This document shows positions 47,452-54,597 of a stretch of DNA of 64,000 nucleotides, piece after piece (position 1 is the first letter of the stretch; every line of letters starts with the position of its first letter). Both the position numbers and the translations under genes were made by a program. The notes under the pieces are model-generated. The model saw nothing but the letters and a program-made list of their open reading frames with translations. It did not search any database and was not told where the DNA came from. The DNA comes from UBA10649 sp963700745 (GTDB lineage: Bacteria; Actinomycetota; Actinomycetes; S36-B12), in NCBI GenBank assembly GCA_963700745.1, contig CAVOYT010000012.1:310001-374000 (forward strand), given 5' to 3'.

Positions 47452-48285
47452 TCAGGCGTTGCCCGTCTCGATGCGGTAGGTGCCCTGCGGGTCGGTGATG
47501 GCGACCAGTCGGACGATGCAGCCGTCGCCACCACGCCAGCGCCAGGGGAACGCTGCGAAGGTCACCCGCTTGCCGGTCACCTGATCGACGTCGCCTCCCA
47601 CGTTCTCGAACCCGTAGATGCCGTGAGTGAGGATCTCGCGATGGCACGGCTCCCAGAGGGCGAACTCATCCGCCACCTTCTTTCCCGTCTCGGCTTCGTA
47701 CTCCTCGCAGGCCCACGGCAGCAGCCCACCCTGAGCCTCGGCCGGTCCGTGCGGGCCGATCGCCGTCGCGAGCGGGTGGTCGAGCGCCTGGGTGTCGGTA
47801 CCGACCGCCTTGACGCCCTTGGACACGAACCATTCGCCCGCCTCCTTGTAGAAGCCCGGGCTGTAGGCGTAGTACTCGGCGCTGTCGGCGTACTTGTGGT
47901 GCCAGCCGGTGTTGACGATCACGATGTCGCCGGGACGCACGGGCGTCTTCTCGGCGGCCGCGTCCAGATGCTCGGGCATGATCTTCTCCCACTTGCCCAT
48001 GGGCACGTCGAGCACGACGCCGGTTCCGAAGAAGGCGCTGAGCGGGATCTCGTCGAGAAGTGGCGTCCCCTCGACCACGTGGCCCGGCGCATCGATGTGC
48101 GTGCCCGAGTGCATGACCGTGGTGATCTTCTGCGTGAGCACGCGGCTCTTGGCCATGCCATGCAGCCGCTCGATCTTGACGTCCTCGAAGTACGGCCAGC
48201 ACGGCTGACCGAGACCCCAGGAGTGGGAGAGCTCGACGAACTCCAGCTGCGACTCGGCCTCGCCTAGCGGCCACGTGTACGTCAT
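47452..48285 (-). CDS. Cyclase-family (kynurenine formamidase-like) hydrolase
   Basis: 277 residues, intact. Metal-binding HSGTHIDAPGH motif is exact for the cyclase superfamily (PF04199), with FVELSHSWG at the start. Bacterial KynB is ~210 residues; this longer form resembles the isatin/creatinine-type hydrolases. Hydrolyses an amide or lactone. The glutamate-rich insert EEYEAETGKKVADEF is a lineage-specific loop. Third gene in the island operon. Confidence 0.85.
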   Translation of the reverse strand: MTYTWPLGEAESQLEFVELSHSWGLGQPCWPYFEDVKIERLHGMAKSRVLTQKITTVMHSGTHIDAPGHVVEGTPLLDEIPLSAFFGTGVVLDVPMGKWEKIMPEHLDAAAEKTPVRPGDIVIVNTGWHHKYADSAEYYAYSPGFYKEAGEWFVSKGVKAVGTDTQALDHPLATAIGPHGPAEAQGGLLPWACEEYEAETGKKVADEFALWEPCHREILTHGIYGFENVGGDVDQVTGKRVTFAAFPWRWRGGDGCIVRLVAITDPQGTYRIETGNA

Positions 48286-48313
48286 CGGTCGTTCCTTTCG
48301 GTTGGGTGGGTCG

Positions 48314-49216
48314 TTAGGTCGTTCGTGACTCGAGTTGTGCGGAAACGTGCGCGGCAAGCCGTCGGGCGGCCGCCTCTCGTGCTCCCGCCGGCCAGTCGAG
48401 GAATCCGTGTCCGGTCTTCGCCCCGAGCTCCCCCGCATCCACGAGCTCGCGCAGGTAGGGACTGGGGAAGGGGTCGCTGTTGATGCTCGGCAGCACGGCA
48501 TCGTGGATGGCCAGGGTGAGATCGAGACCGACGTAGTCCGCGTTCTCGATCGGGCCCATCTCTCCCAGCCGCAGCCCGATCGTGTTCTTGACGACTTGGT
48601 CCACGGTCTGCGCGTCGCACACCCCCGTCGCGACGAGGTCGATGGCCTCACGCCAGAGGGCATGCTGCAGCCGGTTGCCGACGAAGCCCGGAACGTCCCG
48701 CTCCACCCGCACCGGCAGCTTGCCCATCGCTGTCATGAATCCGTACGTACGCTCCATGGTCTCGTCGGACGTCCGTTCCCCGCGCACCACCTCGACGATG
48801 GGGATGAGGTCGGGCGGGTTCCAGAAGTGCGTGCCCACGCATCGAGATCCGTCGTCGACGCGCTGCGCGATCGCCGTGATGGGCAGGACCGAGGAGTTCG
48901 ACGCGAGGATCGCGGACGGGTTCACACGGCTCATCTCAGCGAAGAGGCCCTGCTTGATCGCGAGGTCCTCGACGATCGCCTCGATGACGAGATCGACTCC
49001 CCGCACTCCTTCGGCCACGGACGCGCTGCCGGCGATGTGGCCCTCGGGAGCCATCTCGCGGGCCCCTGCGAGCCCGCCCGCCAGGACGTCCGCGTCGATA
49101 TCGACGAGCGTGACCGGTGTCCCCGAACGGGCCACCAGTCCGGCAAGGCGACGTCCCATGAGCCCGGCGCCGACGACGGCGACCGAGGCAATGGGGTCGG
49201 GAACAGAACTCAGCAC
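48314..49216 (-). CDS. 3-hydroxyacyl-CoA dehydrogenase-family enzyme, likely a free beta-hydroxyacid dehydrogenase
   Basis: 300 residues, intact. NAD loop GAGLMGRRLA, then EAIVEDLAIKQGLF and SNSSVLPITAIA, and the active-site His in THFWNPPDLIPIVE. The C-terminal helical domain starts with DVPGFVGNRLQHALWREA. It has one NAD domain plus a short C-terminal domain, the layout of L-carnitine and L-gulonate dehydrogenases. Next to BKACE this suggests oxidation of a beta-hydroxy acid to the beta-keto acid that BKACE splits, as in carnitine degradation (inference). Start overlaps the SDR stop. Confidence 0.85.
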   Translation of the reverse strand: MLSSVPDPIASVAVVGAGLMGRRLAGLVARSGTPVTLVDIDADVLAGGLAGAREMAPEGHIAGSASVAEGVRGVDLVIEAIVEDLAIKQGLFAEMSRVNPSAILASNSSVLPITAIAQRVDDGSRCVGTHFWNPPDLIPIVEVVRGERTSDETMERTYGFMTAMGKLPVRVERDVPGFVGNRLQHALWREAIDLVATGVCDAQTVDQVVKNTIGLRLGEMGPIENADYVGLDLTLAIHDAVLPSINSDPFPSPYLRELVDAGELGAKTGHGFLDWPAGAREAAARRLAAHVSAQLESRTT

Positions 49217-50001
49217 GCCGTGTAGCCACCATCGAGGTAGAGGACCTGCCCGGTCATGAAGGTCGAGGCGTCGCTCAGGAGGTACTGCAGTGCTCCCACG
49301 AAGTCCTCTGGCTCGGCGAACCGCTTGAGCGGGATCCTCGAGAACATCGCCTCCCGGGCCGTCCGACCCTTCTCGTCATCGGCGTACATCCACGCGGTGA
49401 GCTCGGAGCGGAACACCGTCGGGGCGATGACGTTGACCCGGATGCCGGCACCACCCCACTCGGCCGCCAGCGTCTTCCCGAGCAGGTCGACCGCCGCCTT
49501 CGAGGGGCAGTACGCGGAGTATCCGGCCGGGTGGCCGAGCTTGCCGCGAGTCGACGACACGAGGACCACCGAACCGCCCTGACCCTGGTCCAGCAGGACC
49601 CGGCCGGCGGCCTGGGCCATCAGCCAGGAGCCCTTCACGTTCGCGTCCATGACCGATTCCCAGTCCTCGACCGACTGCTCGACGATCGGAGCGACCTTGT
49701 TCATCCCGGAGGCCACGAGCATCCCGTCCAGCCGGCCGAAAGCGTCGACGGCAGCAGCGATGATCGCGGCCGCGTCCTCGGGAGTGTCCGGGCGGTGCGG
49801 GGCGATGGCCGAGTGGCCGACCAGCTCCTCCCGCGCCGCGAGTTCCTCGAGGGCGGAGACGTTGCCACCGGCGAGGGTGACGCTGGCACCTGCCGCCCCC
49901 AGGCCGAGCGCCGCCTCGCGCCCCATCGCCCCGGAGGCTCCCGTGATGACGATCGACTTGCCGGACAGGCTGAATCTGGCCGTCGGGTCCGCAACGCTCA
50001 T
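49210..50001 (-). CDS. Short-chain dehydrogenase/reductase
   Basis: 263 residues, intact classical SDR. GASGAMGREAA is the cofactor loop and the catalytic YxxxK is Y-C-P-S-K, with upstream Ser in VLVSSTRG. The ending YLLSDASTFMTGQVLYLDGGYTAC is typical. The variant GGN after the second strand (instead of a basic residue) favours NAD. First gene of the six-gene operon transcribed from the divergent promoter at 50002-50167. Substrate unknown. Confidence 0.88.
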   Translation of the reverse strand: MSVADPTARFSLSGKSIVITGASGAMGREAALGLGAAGASVTLAGGNVSALEELAAREELVGHSAIAPHRPDTPEDAAAIIAAAVDAFGRLDGMLVASGMNKVAPIVEQSVEDWESVMDANVKGSWLMAQAAGRVLLDQGQGGSVVLVSSTRGKLGHPAGYSAYCPSKAAVDLLGKTLAAEWGGAGIRVNVIAPTVFRSELTAWMYADDEKGRTAREAMFSRIPLKRFAEPEDFVGALQYLLSDASTFMTGQVLYLDGGYTAC

Positions 50002-50044
50002 GTGGCCGAACGCTAGGTCGAGATAGGGGGCACGTCAAGCGTTT

Positions 50045-50080
50045 TCCCGTATTGCGGGAGAAAACTCCTGCTTATTGGGA
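50045..50080. promoter_or_regulatory. Tandem operator-like motif, copy 2
   Basis: TCCCGTATTGCGGGAG at 50045-50060 and TCCTGCTTATTGGGA at 50066-50080, again 21 bases apart. It lies 44 bases from the SDR start (minus) and 88 from the CoA-transferase start (plus), in a 166-base divergent gap. Near-identity with the IclR/decarboxylase site at 43513 argues for one shared regulator. Confidence 0.7.
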
Positions 50081-50167
50081 TTTCTCTGGAATCTCGCCGG
50101 GCCGGGGACTAGCATCCGCCAGAGCCGGTCAGCAGTCGGTTGACAGGCGGCCAGCGGAGGAGGACGC

Positions 50168-50923
50168 GTGGACAAGGTGTGGGGCAACGCCGCCGAGGCG
50201 GTGTCCGCCATCCCCCGCGGCGCCTCCGTGGCAGTGGGAGGCTTCGGGCTCAACGGCATCCCCCAGGTGCTGATCGACGCGCTGGTGGCCACCGGCGTGG
50301 ACGACCTGCGCGTCGTGTCCAACAACTGCGGAGTGGACGACTGGGGGCTGGGACTGCTGCTGCGCGAGCACCGGATCTCGCGGGTCACGGCCTCGTACGT
50401 CGGGGAGAACAAGGAGTTCGAGCGCCAGTACCTGTCCGGAGAGCTCGAGGTCGAGCTGATCCCGCAGGGCACCCTGGCCGAGCGCCTGCGCGCCGGCGGC
50501 GCAGGGATCCCGGCCTTCTACACCCCCGCCGGTGTGGGGACACCGGTGGCGGACGGCGGGATGCCGCTGCGGCACGCCGCCGATGGCAGCGTGGCGATCG
50601 CGTCCGAGCCGAAGGAGACCCGCCAGTTCGACGGTCAGGAGTACGTCCTGGAGCGCGGCATCACCACCGACTTCGCCCTGGTTCACGCGAGCGTCGGCGA
50701 CCGCCACGGGAACCTGGTCTTCGCCAAGGCCACCCGCAACTTCAACCCACTCACGGCGGCCGCCGGCCGGGTCACCATCGCGGAGGTCGAGCAGCTCGTG
50801 GAACCCGGCGAGATCGACCCGGCCAACGTGCACACCCCGGGGATCTTCGTGCAGCGCGTGGTGGTGCTCACGCCCGAGCAAGTGGCGGCAAAGCGGATCG
50901 AGCGACGGACGGTGCGGGCATGA
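50168..50923 (+). CDS. scoA: 3-oxoacid CoA-transferase, subunit A
   Basis: 251 residues, intact. The CoA-transferase family I signature GGFGLNGIPQVLIDAL lies near the N-terminus, with FYTPAGVGTPVADGG and ALVHASVGDRHGNLVFAKATRNFNP (given as a region). It transfers CoA from succinyl-CoA to acetoacetate or a similar 3-oxoacid, with the catalytic Glu in subunit B. GTG start. Divergent from the SDR operon and facing the same operator motif. Confidence 0.92.
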   Translation: MDKVWGNAAEAVSAIPRGASVAVGGFGLNGIPQVLIDALVATGVDDLRVVSNNCGVDDWGLGLLLREHRISRVTASYVGENKEFERQYLSGELEVELIPQGTLAERLRAGGAGIPAFYTPAGVGTPVADGGMPLRHAADGSVAIASEPKETRQFDGQEYVLERGITTDFALVHASVGDRHGNLVFAKATRNFNPLTAAAGRVTIAEVEQLVEPGEIDPANVHTPGIFVQRVVVLTPEQVAAKRIERRTVRA

Positions 50924-50959
50924 GCGCCGCGCACGACGCCAGGGACGAGGAGGCTCGCG

Positions 50960-51592
50960 ATGCCCTGGACGCGTGAGGAACTCGCCGCCCGCGTCGGGCG
51001 CGAGCTCTCCGACGGTCAGTACGTGAACCTCGGCATCGGACTGCCGACGCTCATCCCCAACCACCTCCCCGACGGCGTGCACGTCGTGCTGCAGTCCGAG
51101 AACGGCATTCTCGGGACCGGGCCCTACCCCACCGAGGAGCAGGTGGACCCCGACCTCATCAACGCGGGCAAGGAGACCGTCACGGTGCTGCCGGGCGCCT
51201 CCTACTTCGACTCCGCCACGAGCTTCGGCATGATCCGCGGCGGCCACATCGACGTCGCCGTCCTCGGGGCGATGCAGGTCTCCGTCGCAGGTGACCTGGC
51301 CAACTGGATGATCCCCGGCAAGATGGTCAAGGGCATGGGCGGCGCCATGGACCTGGTCCACGGCGCCAAGCGCGTCATCGTCATGATGGAGCACACGGCC
51401 AAGGACGGCAGCCCGAAGATCCTCGATCACTGCACCCTGCCGCTCACCGGCAGGGCCGTCGTCCACCGCATCATCACCGACCTGGGCGTCATCGACATCA
51501 CCCCCGAGGGGCTCGTCCTCGTCGAGACCGCACCGGGGGTCAGCGCCGAGGACGTTCGTGCCGCCACCGGTGCGAACGTCGCGACGAACTAG
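50960..51592 (+). CDS. scoB: 3-oxoacid CoA-transferase, subunit B
   Basis: 210 residues, intact. Catalytic Glu in QSENGILGTGP, then GMIRGGHIDVAVLGAMQV and MVKGMGGAMDLV. GAGGAGG ribosome-binding site in the 36-base gap after scoA. Its stop overlaps the convergent LigB gene's stop by 4 bases. Regenerates acetoacetyl-CoA from the acetoacetate that BKACE would release. Confidence 0.93.
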   Translation: MPWTREELAARVGRELSDGQYVNLGIGLPTLIPNHLPDGVHVVLQSENGILGTGPYPTEEQVDPDLINAGKETVTVLPGASYFDSATSFGMIRGGHIDVAVLGAMQVSVAGDLANWMIPGKMVKGMGGAMDLVHGAKRVIVMMEHTAKDGSPKILDHCTLPLTGRAVVHRIITDLGVIDITPEGLVLVETAPGVSAEDVRAATGANVATN

Positions 51593-52434
51593 CCGCCGAC
51601 AGGGGCGGACGGTCGCTCGTCGAACTCGACGACGCCCATCCCCGTGATCCAGGGCACCACCGGCTCGTAGGCCAGGACGGTCGCCGGCGTCGGGGCGGCT
51701 GCCGCCGCCACCGCCACCCAGCTTCGGATCTCGTGCGCGCCGTTGCCGGCGAGCACGATCTCGTCGTCGGTCATGTCGAGGAGGGACTCGACGTCTCCGG
51801 CAGCCAGGCGGGCCAGGAACCAACGATCGAACTCCTCGTCGATGTCGCCCACCCGCGGGTGACCGACCCAGTGCGACAGCCCCCCGGCGCCGATCAGCGC
51901 CACGCGCTCGCCGCCGGGGAAGGAGTCGATCGCGTGACGCAGGGCCACCCCGAGGTCCCACGAGCGCCGCAGCGGCATCAGCGGAGGCACGGCGCAGTTC
52001 TGCACGATCGGAATGAGCCTCGTGCGGTGCTGGGGGTCGAGCTCCTGGTACACCGTCATGATCCCGTGGTCCATGTCGAGCCGGTGCGAGAACGCAGGAT
52101 CGAGGCCGTTGCCCAGGAGTCCCTCGACGAGGTGGGTCGCCAACGCCGGATCGCCGTCGATCCACCCCTGTTCGATGCCCAGCCACGGTTCCGCGGGGCC
52201 ACGGTTGCGCTCCCCCACCCCGATGCAGACCTGCGGGAAGGACTCGAGGAAGAAGTTCGTGAAGTGCTCGTTGGCCAGGATGATCATGGCATCCACGGCC
52301 CGCTCCGCCACCTGCTCGCGCAGGTGCGCGAGGGCTCCGAAGAAGTGGTCCTGCTGCTCGGCGGTCGCGGCCTCGCGGGCCGACGCCATCATCGGCGCGT
52401 GCGACGAGCAGGCTGCCAGCACTAGCTCTGCCAT
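51589..52434 (-). CDS. Class III extradiol dioxygenase, catalytic (LigB-like) subunit
   Basis: 281 residues, intact. Iron ligands: His in ACSSHAPMM at the N-terminus, His in ANEHFTNFF, and Glu in GAHEIRSWVA. The region SHRLDMDHGIMTVYQ contains the catalytic-base His. It matches protocatechuate 4,5-dioxygenase LigB more than MhpB-type enzymes because a LigA partner gene follows upstream. Overlaps that gene by 13 bases. Opens the ring of a catechol-type acid. Confidence 0.85.
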   Translation of the reverse strand: MAELVLAACSSHAPMMASAREAATAEQQDHFFGALAHLREQVAERAVDAMIILANEHFTNFFLESFPQVCIGVGERNRGPAEPWLGIEQGWIDGDPALATHLVEGLLGNGLDPAFSHRLDMDHGIMTVYQELDPQHRTRLIPIVQNCAVPPLMPLRRSWDLGVALRHAIDSFPGGERVALIGAGGLSHWVGHPRVGDIDEEFDRWFLARLAAGDVESLLDMTDDEIVLAGNGAHEIRSWVAVAAAAAPTPATVLAYEPVVPWITGMGVVEFDERPSAPVGG

Positions 52435-52697
52435 CGTCCCCTCCCCTCCTCGGCAACCGCGTAGGGCTGGAGGATGGCCCGGTAGTCGTCGCGCGAGTAG
52501 CCCACCTCCCGGCAGTAGCGGTTGAGCAGCACCCCGTGAAGTCCCAGCTGGTAGAAGGCCGCCACGTCGCGCTTGTCGAACGCCGCCCGCTCCTCAACTG
52601 ACAGGTCATATCGATCCGGGTTGAAGGTCTCGGGCTGACCCGTCTCATTCGCTCGGATGAAGTCGTACACGCACCGATGCATGTCGTACCAGGTCAT
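52422..52697 (-). CDS. LigA-like small subunit of an extradiol dioxygenase
   Basis: 91 residues. Helical LigA family (protocatechuate 4,5-dioxygenase alpha): TWYDMHRCVYDFIRAN, ERAAFDKRDVAAFYQLG and the GVLLNRYCREVGYSRDDY stretch. ATG overlaps the amidohydrolase stop (ATGA). The usual LigA is ~120-140 residues, so this is a short form. It caps the active site of the LigB-like subunit and helps bind the substrate carboxylate. Confidence 0.82.
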   Translation of the reverse strand: MTWYDMHRCVYDFIRANETGQPETFNPDRYDLSVEERAAFDKRDVAAFYQLGLHGVLLNRYCREVGYSRDDYRAILQPYAVAEEGRGRWQS

Positions 52698-53713
52698 CGC
52701 GCTCCCTCCTCCAGCGACAGCCCCAGCAGCGCCGCTGCCGACCGCCAGGTGATCAGGCTCTCGTCGATCTCGCCGAGTCCGAGCGAGGCGACCGCGCCGA
52801 GCGGGTCCCGGTCGGCGAGCTCGAACGGGAAGTCCGTGCCGATCAGCAGCCGATCCGCACCAAGGTCCTCGGCAAGGTGGCCCAGCAGCTCCGGAGAGAA
52901 GACCGCGGTGTCGTAGTAGAGCCTGGCCGTGTAGGCGCTCGGCGGAAGCGGGGTCGAGTGCGCCACGTCCTTGCGCTCCCAGCCCATGTCGAGCCTGCCG
53001 CGCACTGACGGCAGGCAGCCCCCGCCGTGCGCCAGGCACAGCGGGAACCGGTACCGCTCGAGGATCCCGGAGAACGCCAGTCGCGTGACCGCGACCGCCG
53101 TCTCCATCGGGTAGCCGAGCAGCTGGGGAAGGTAGTAGTCGCGCAGGCGGTGCAGATCCGGCACCCCACTGGGGTGCAGGAACGTGAATGCCGACCGTTC
53201 CGCCACGAGCTTCCACAGCGGCTCGTTCACCGGGTCGTCCACCTCGCGGCCGGCACCACGCGTCCCGATGGTGATGCCCGCCATGCCCTCGTCAAGGCAG
53301 ATCCGCGCTTCGTCGGCTACGCCACCGAGTCCCAGCGGCGCAGTCCCCAGGGCCACCAGCCGATCCGGAACTTCCTCGACGAACGCCGCGAGCTCCCGGT
53401 TGCCACGGGTGACCACCTCGGCGGCGAGATCCTCGTCCTCGGTGGTCGAGCAGAACAGGAACGGCGGGAGCGAGACCGCGTGGTGCGAGATGCCAGCGTC
53501 GTCCATGGCCCGCAAGCGCGCTTCAACATCCCACTGCGATCGGGCCAGCGGCAGCGGGGTGCCGGGCGCCACCCCGCTGACGCGCGCATCGAGTCGGACA
53601 ACGCCGGAATCGGCCGTCGTGTCGACATCGGAGAGGTCGGCGAGCCCACGCTCCTCCAGCCACCGCAGGTGCGGCAGTGGCATCGCATGCGCGTGAATGT
53701 CGATGGCTGGCAT
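52694..53713 (-). CDS. Amidohydrolase-2 family (ACMSD-like) enzyme
   Basis: 339 residues, intact. Metal motif HAH in IDIHAHAMP, then FTFLHPSG, LAHGGG and IGTDFPF with the Asp ligand. This set fits the ACMSD/gamma-resorcylate decarboxylase group (COG2159). Operon position before LigA and LigB suggests it decarboxylates or hydrates the ring-cleavage product. Both a decarboxylase of the carboxy-hydroxymuconate semialdehyde and a 4-oxalomesaconate hydratase are possible. Divergent from the IclR gene at 53784. Confidence 0.78.
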   Translation of the reverse strand: MPAIDIHAHAMPLPHLRWLEERGLADLSDVDTTADSGVVRLDARVSGVAPGTPLPLARSQWDVEARLRAMDDAGISHHAVSLPPFLFCSTTEDEDLAAEVVTRGNRELAAFVEEVPDRLVALGTAPLGLGGVADEARICLDEGMAGITIGTRGAGREVDDPVNEPLWKLVAERSAFTFLHPSGVPDLHRLRDYYLPQLLGYPMETAVAVTRLAFSGILERYRFPLCLAHGGGCLPSVRGRLDMGWERKDVAHSTPLPPSAYTARLYYDTAVFSPELLGHLAEDLGADRLLIGTDFPFELADRDPLGAVASLGLGEIDESLITWRSAAALLGLSLEEGAR

Positions 53714-53783
53714 AGGTGCGTGAGTCTAGGCAGCGCGAACCACCGGCGGCACGGCACACTTCTACTCACCGGAAGGAGGATCG

Positions 53784-54557
53784 ATGGCGGCAGCAGGCCC
53801 CAGTGTCACCTCGCGAGCCCTCGCCGTCCTTGGCGCGCTCGACGAGGATCACGCCCGACTCACCCTGAGCGAGTTGTCCGCTCGATCGGGTCTGCCGCTG
53901 TCCACCACCCATCGACTGGTGGCCGAGCTGGTCGAGTGGGGGGCCCTCGAGCGGGACGATGACGCGCGCTACGTCGTCGGCCGTCGACTCTGGCAGCTCG
54001 GGACGCTCGCGCCCGTCCACCGTGGACTGAGGGAGATCGCCCTGCCCCCGATGCAGGATGTCTACGCCGTGACACAGGAGAACGTTCACCTGGCCGTGCG
54101 CTCGGGAAAGGTCGCCCTCTACGTCGAGCGCATCTACGGCGCGAGTTCCGTTGCTCTCGTGAGCCGACCGGGTGCACGGCTTCCGTTGCACGCCACGGGA
54201 GTCGGCAAGGTCCTGCTTGCCCATGCCCCGGACGACGTCATCGGCGCCGTGCTGTCCGACCTTGCGCCCGTGACTCGCTACACGATCACCGAGTCGGGGC
54301 GGATGGCGCGTGAACTGAGCGGCGTCCGCCGCCACGGGTACGCCCGCACGTCGGAGGAGATGACTCTCGGCACATGCTCGATCGCGGTCCCGATCCGCGA
54401 CCAGGCCGGAGAGGTTGCCGCGTCCCTCGGGCTCGTGACACGAACCGGCCGCCGGGACCTGGTGAAGCACGTTCCGGCCCTCGAGGTCGCGGCCGTCGCG
54501 ATCAACCGCGGGCTGCGACAGGATGCTGCGGACCGCGCCTTCCGCTCAACGGAATGA
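53784..54557 (+). CDS. IclR-family regulator next to pobA
   Basis: 257 residues, intact. HTH around residues 20-55 (LSELSARSGLPLSTTHRLV), and the effector domain carries HATGVGKVLLAH and the TSEEMTLGTCSIAVPI segment. Starts 70 bases from the divergent amidohydrolase and 41 bases before pobA, so it could control both units. PobR/PcaR-type regulators of 4-hydroxybenzoate and protocatechuate genes are often IclR proteins. GGAAGGAGG ribosome-binding site. Confidence 0.88.
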   Translation: MAAAGPSVTSRALAVLGALDEDHARLTLSELSARSGLPLSTTHRLVAELVEWGALERDDDARYVVGRRLWQLGTLAPVHRGLREIALPPMQDVYAVTQENVHLAVRSGKVALYVERIYGASSVALVSRPGARLPLHATGVGKVLLAHAPDDVIGAVLSDLAPVTRYTITESGRMARELSGVRRHGYARTSEEMTLGTCSIAVPIRDQAGEVAASLGLVTRTGRRDLVKHVPALEVAAVAINRGLRQDAADRAFRSTE

Positions 54558-54597
54558 GGCGCTGGCGGCGGCGCGGTACCCCCACCACCATCGGCCC

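Noticed and set aside
46551..47534. A cupin-BKACE fusion protein read as one frame
   Set aside because: The single frame arises from an indel near 47165. The corrected cupin frame ends with TGA overlapping the BKACE ATG, a normal operon junction.
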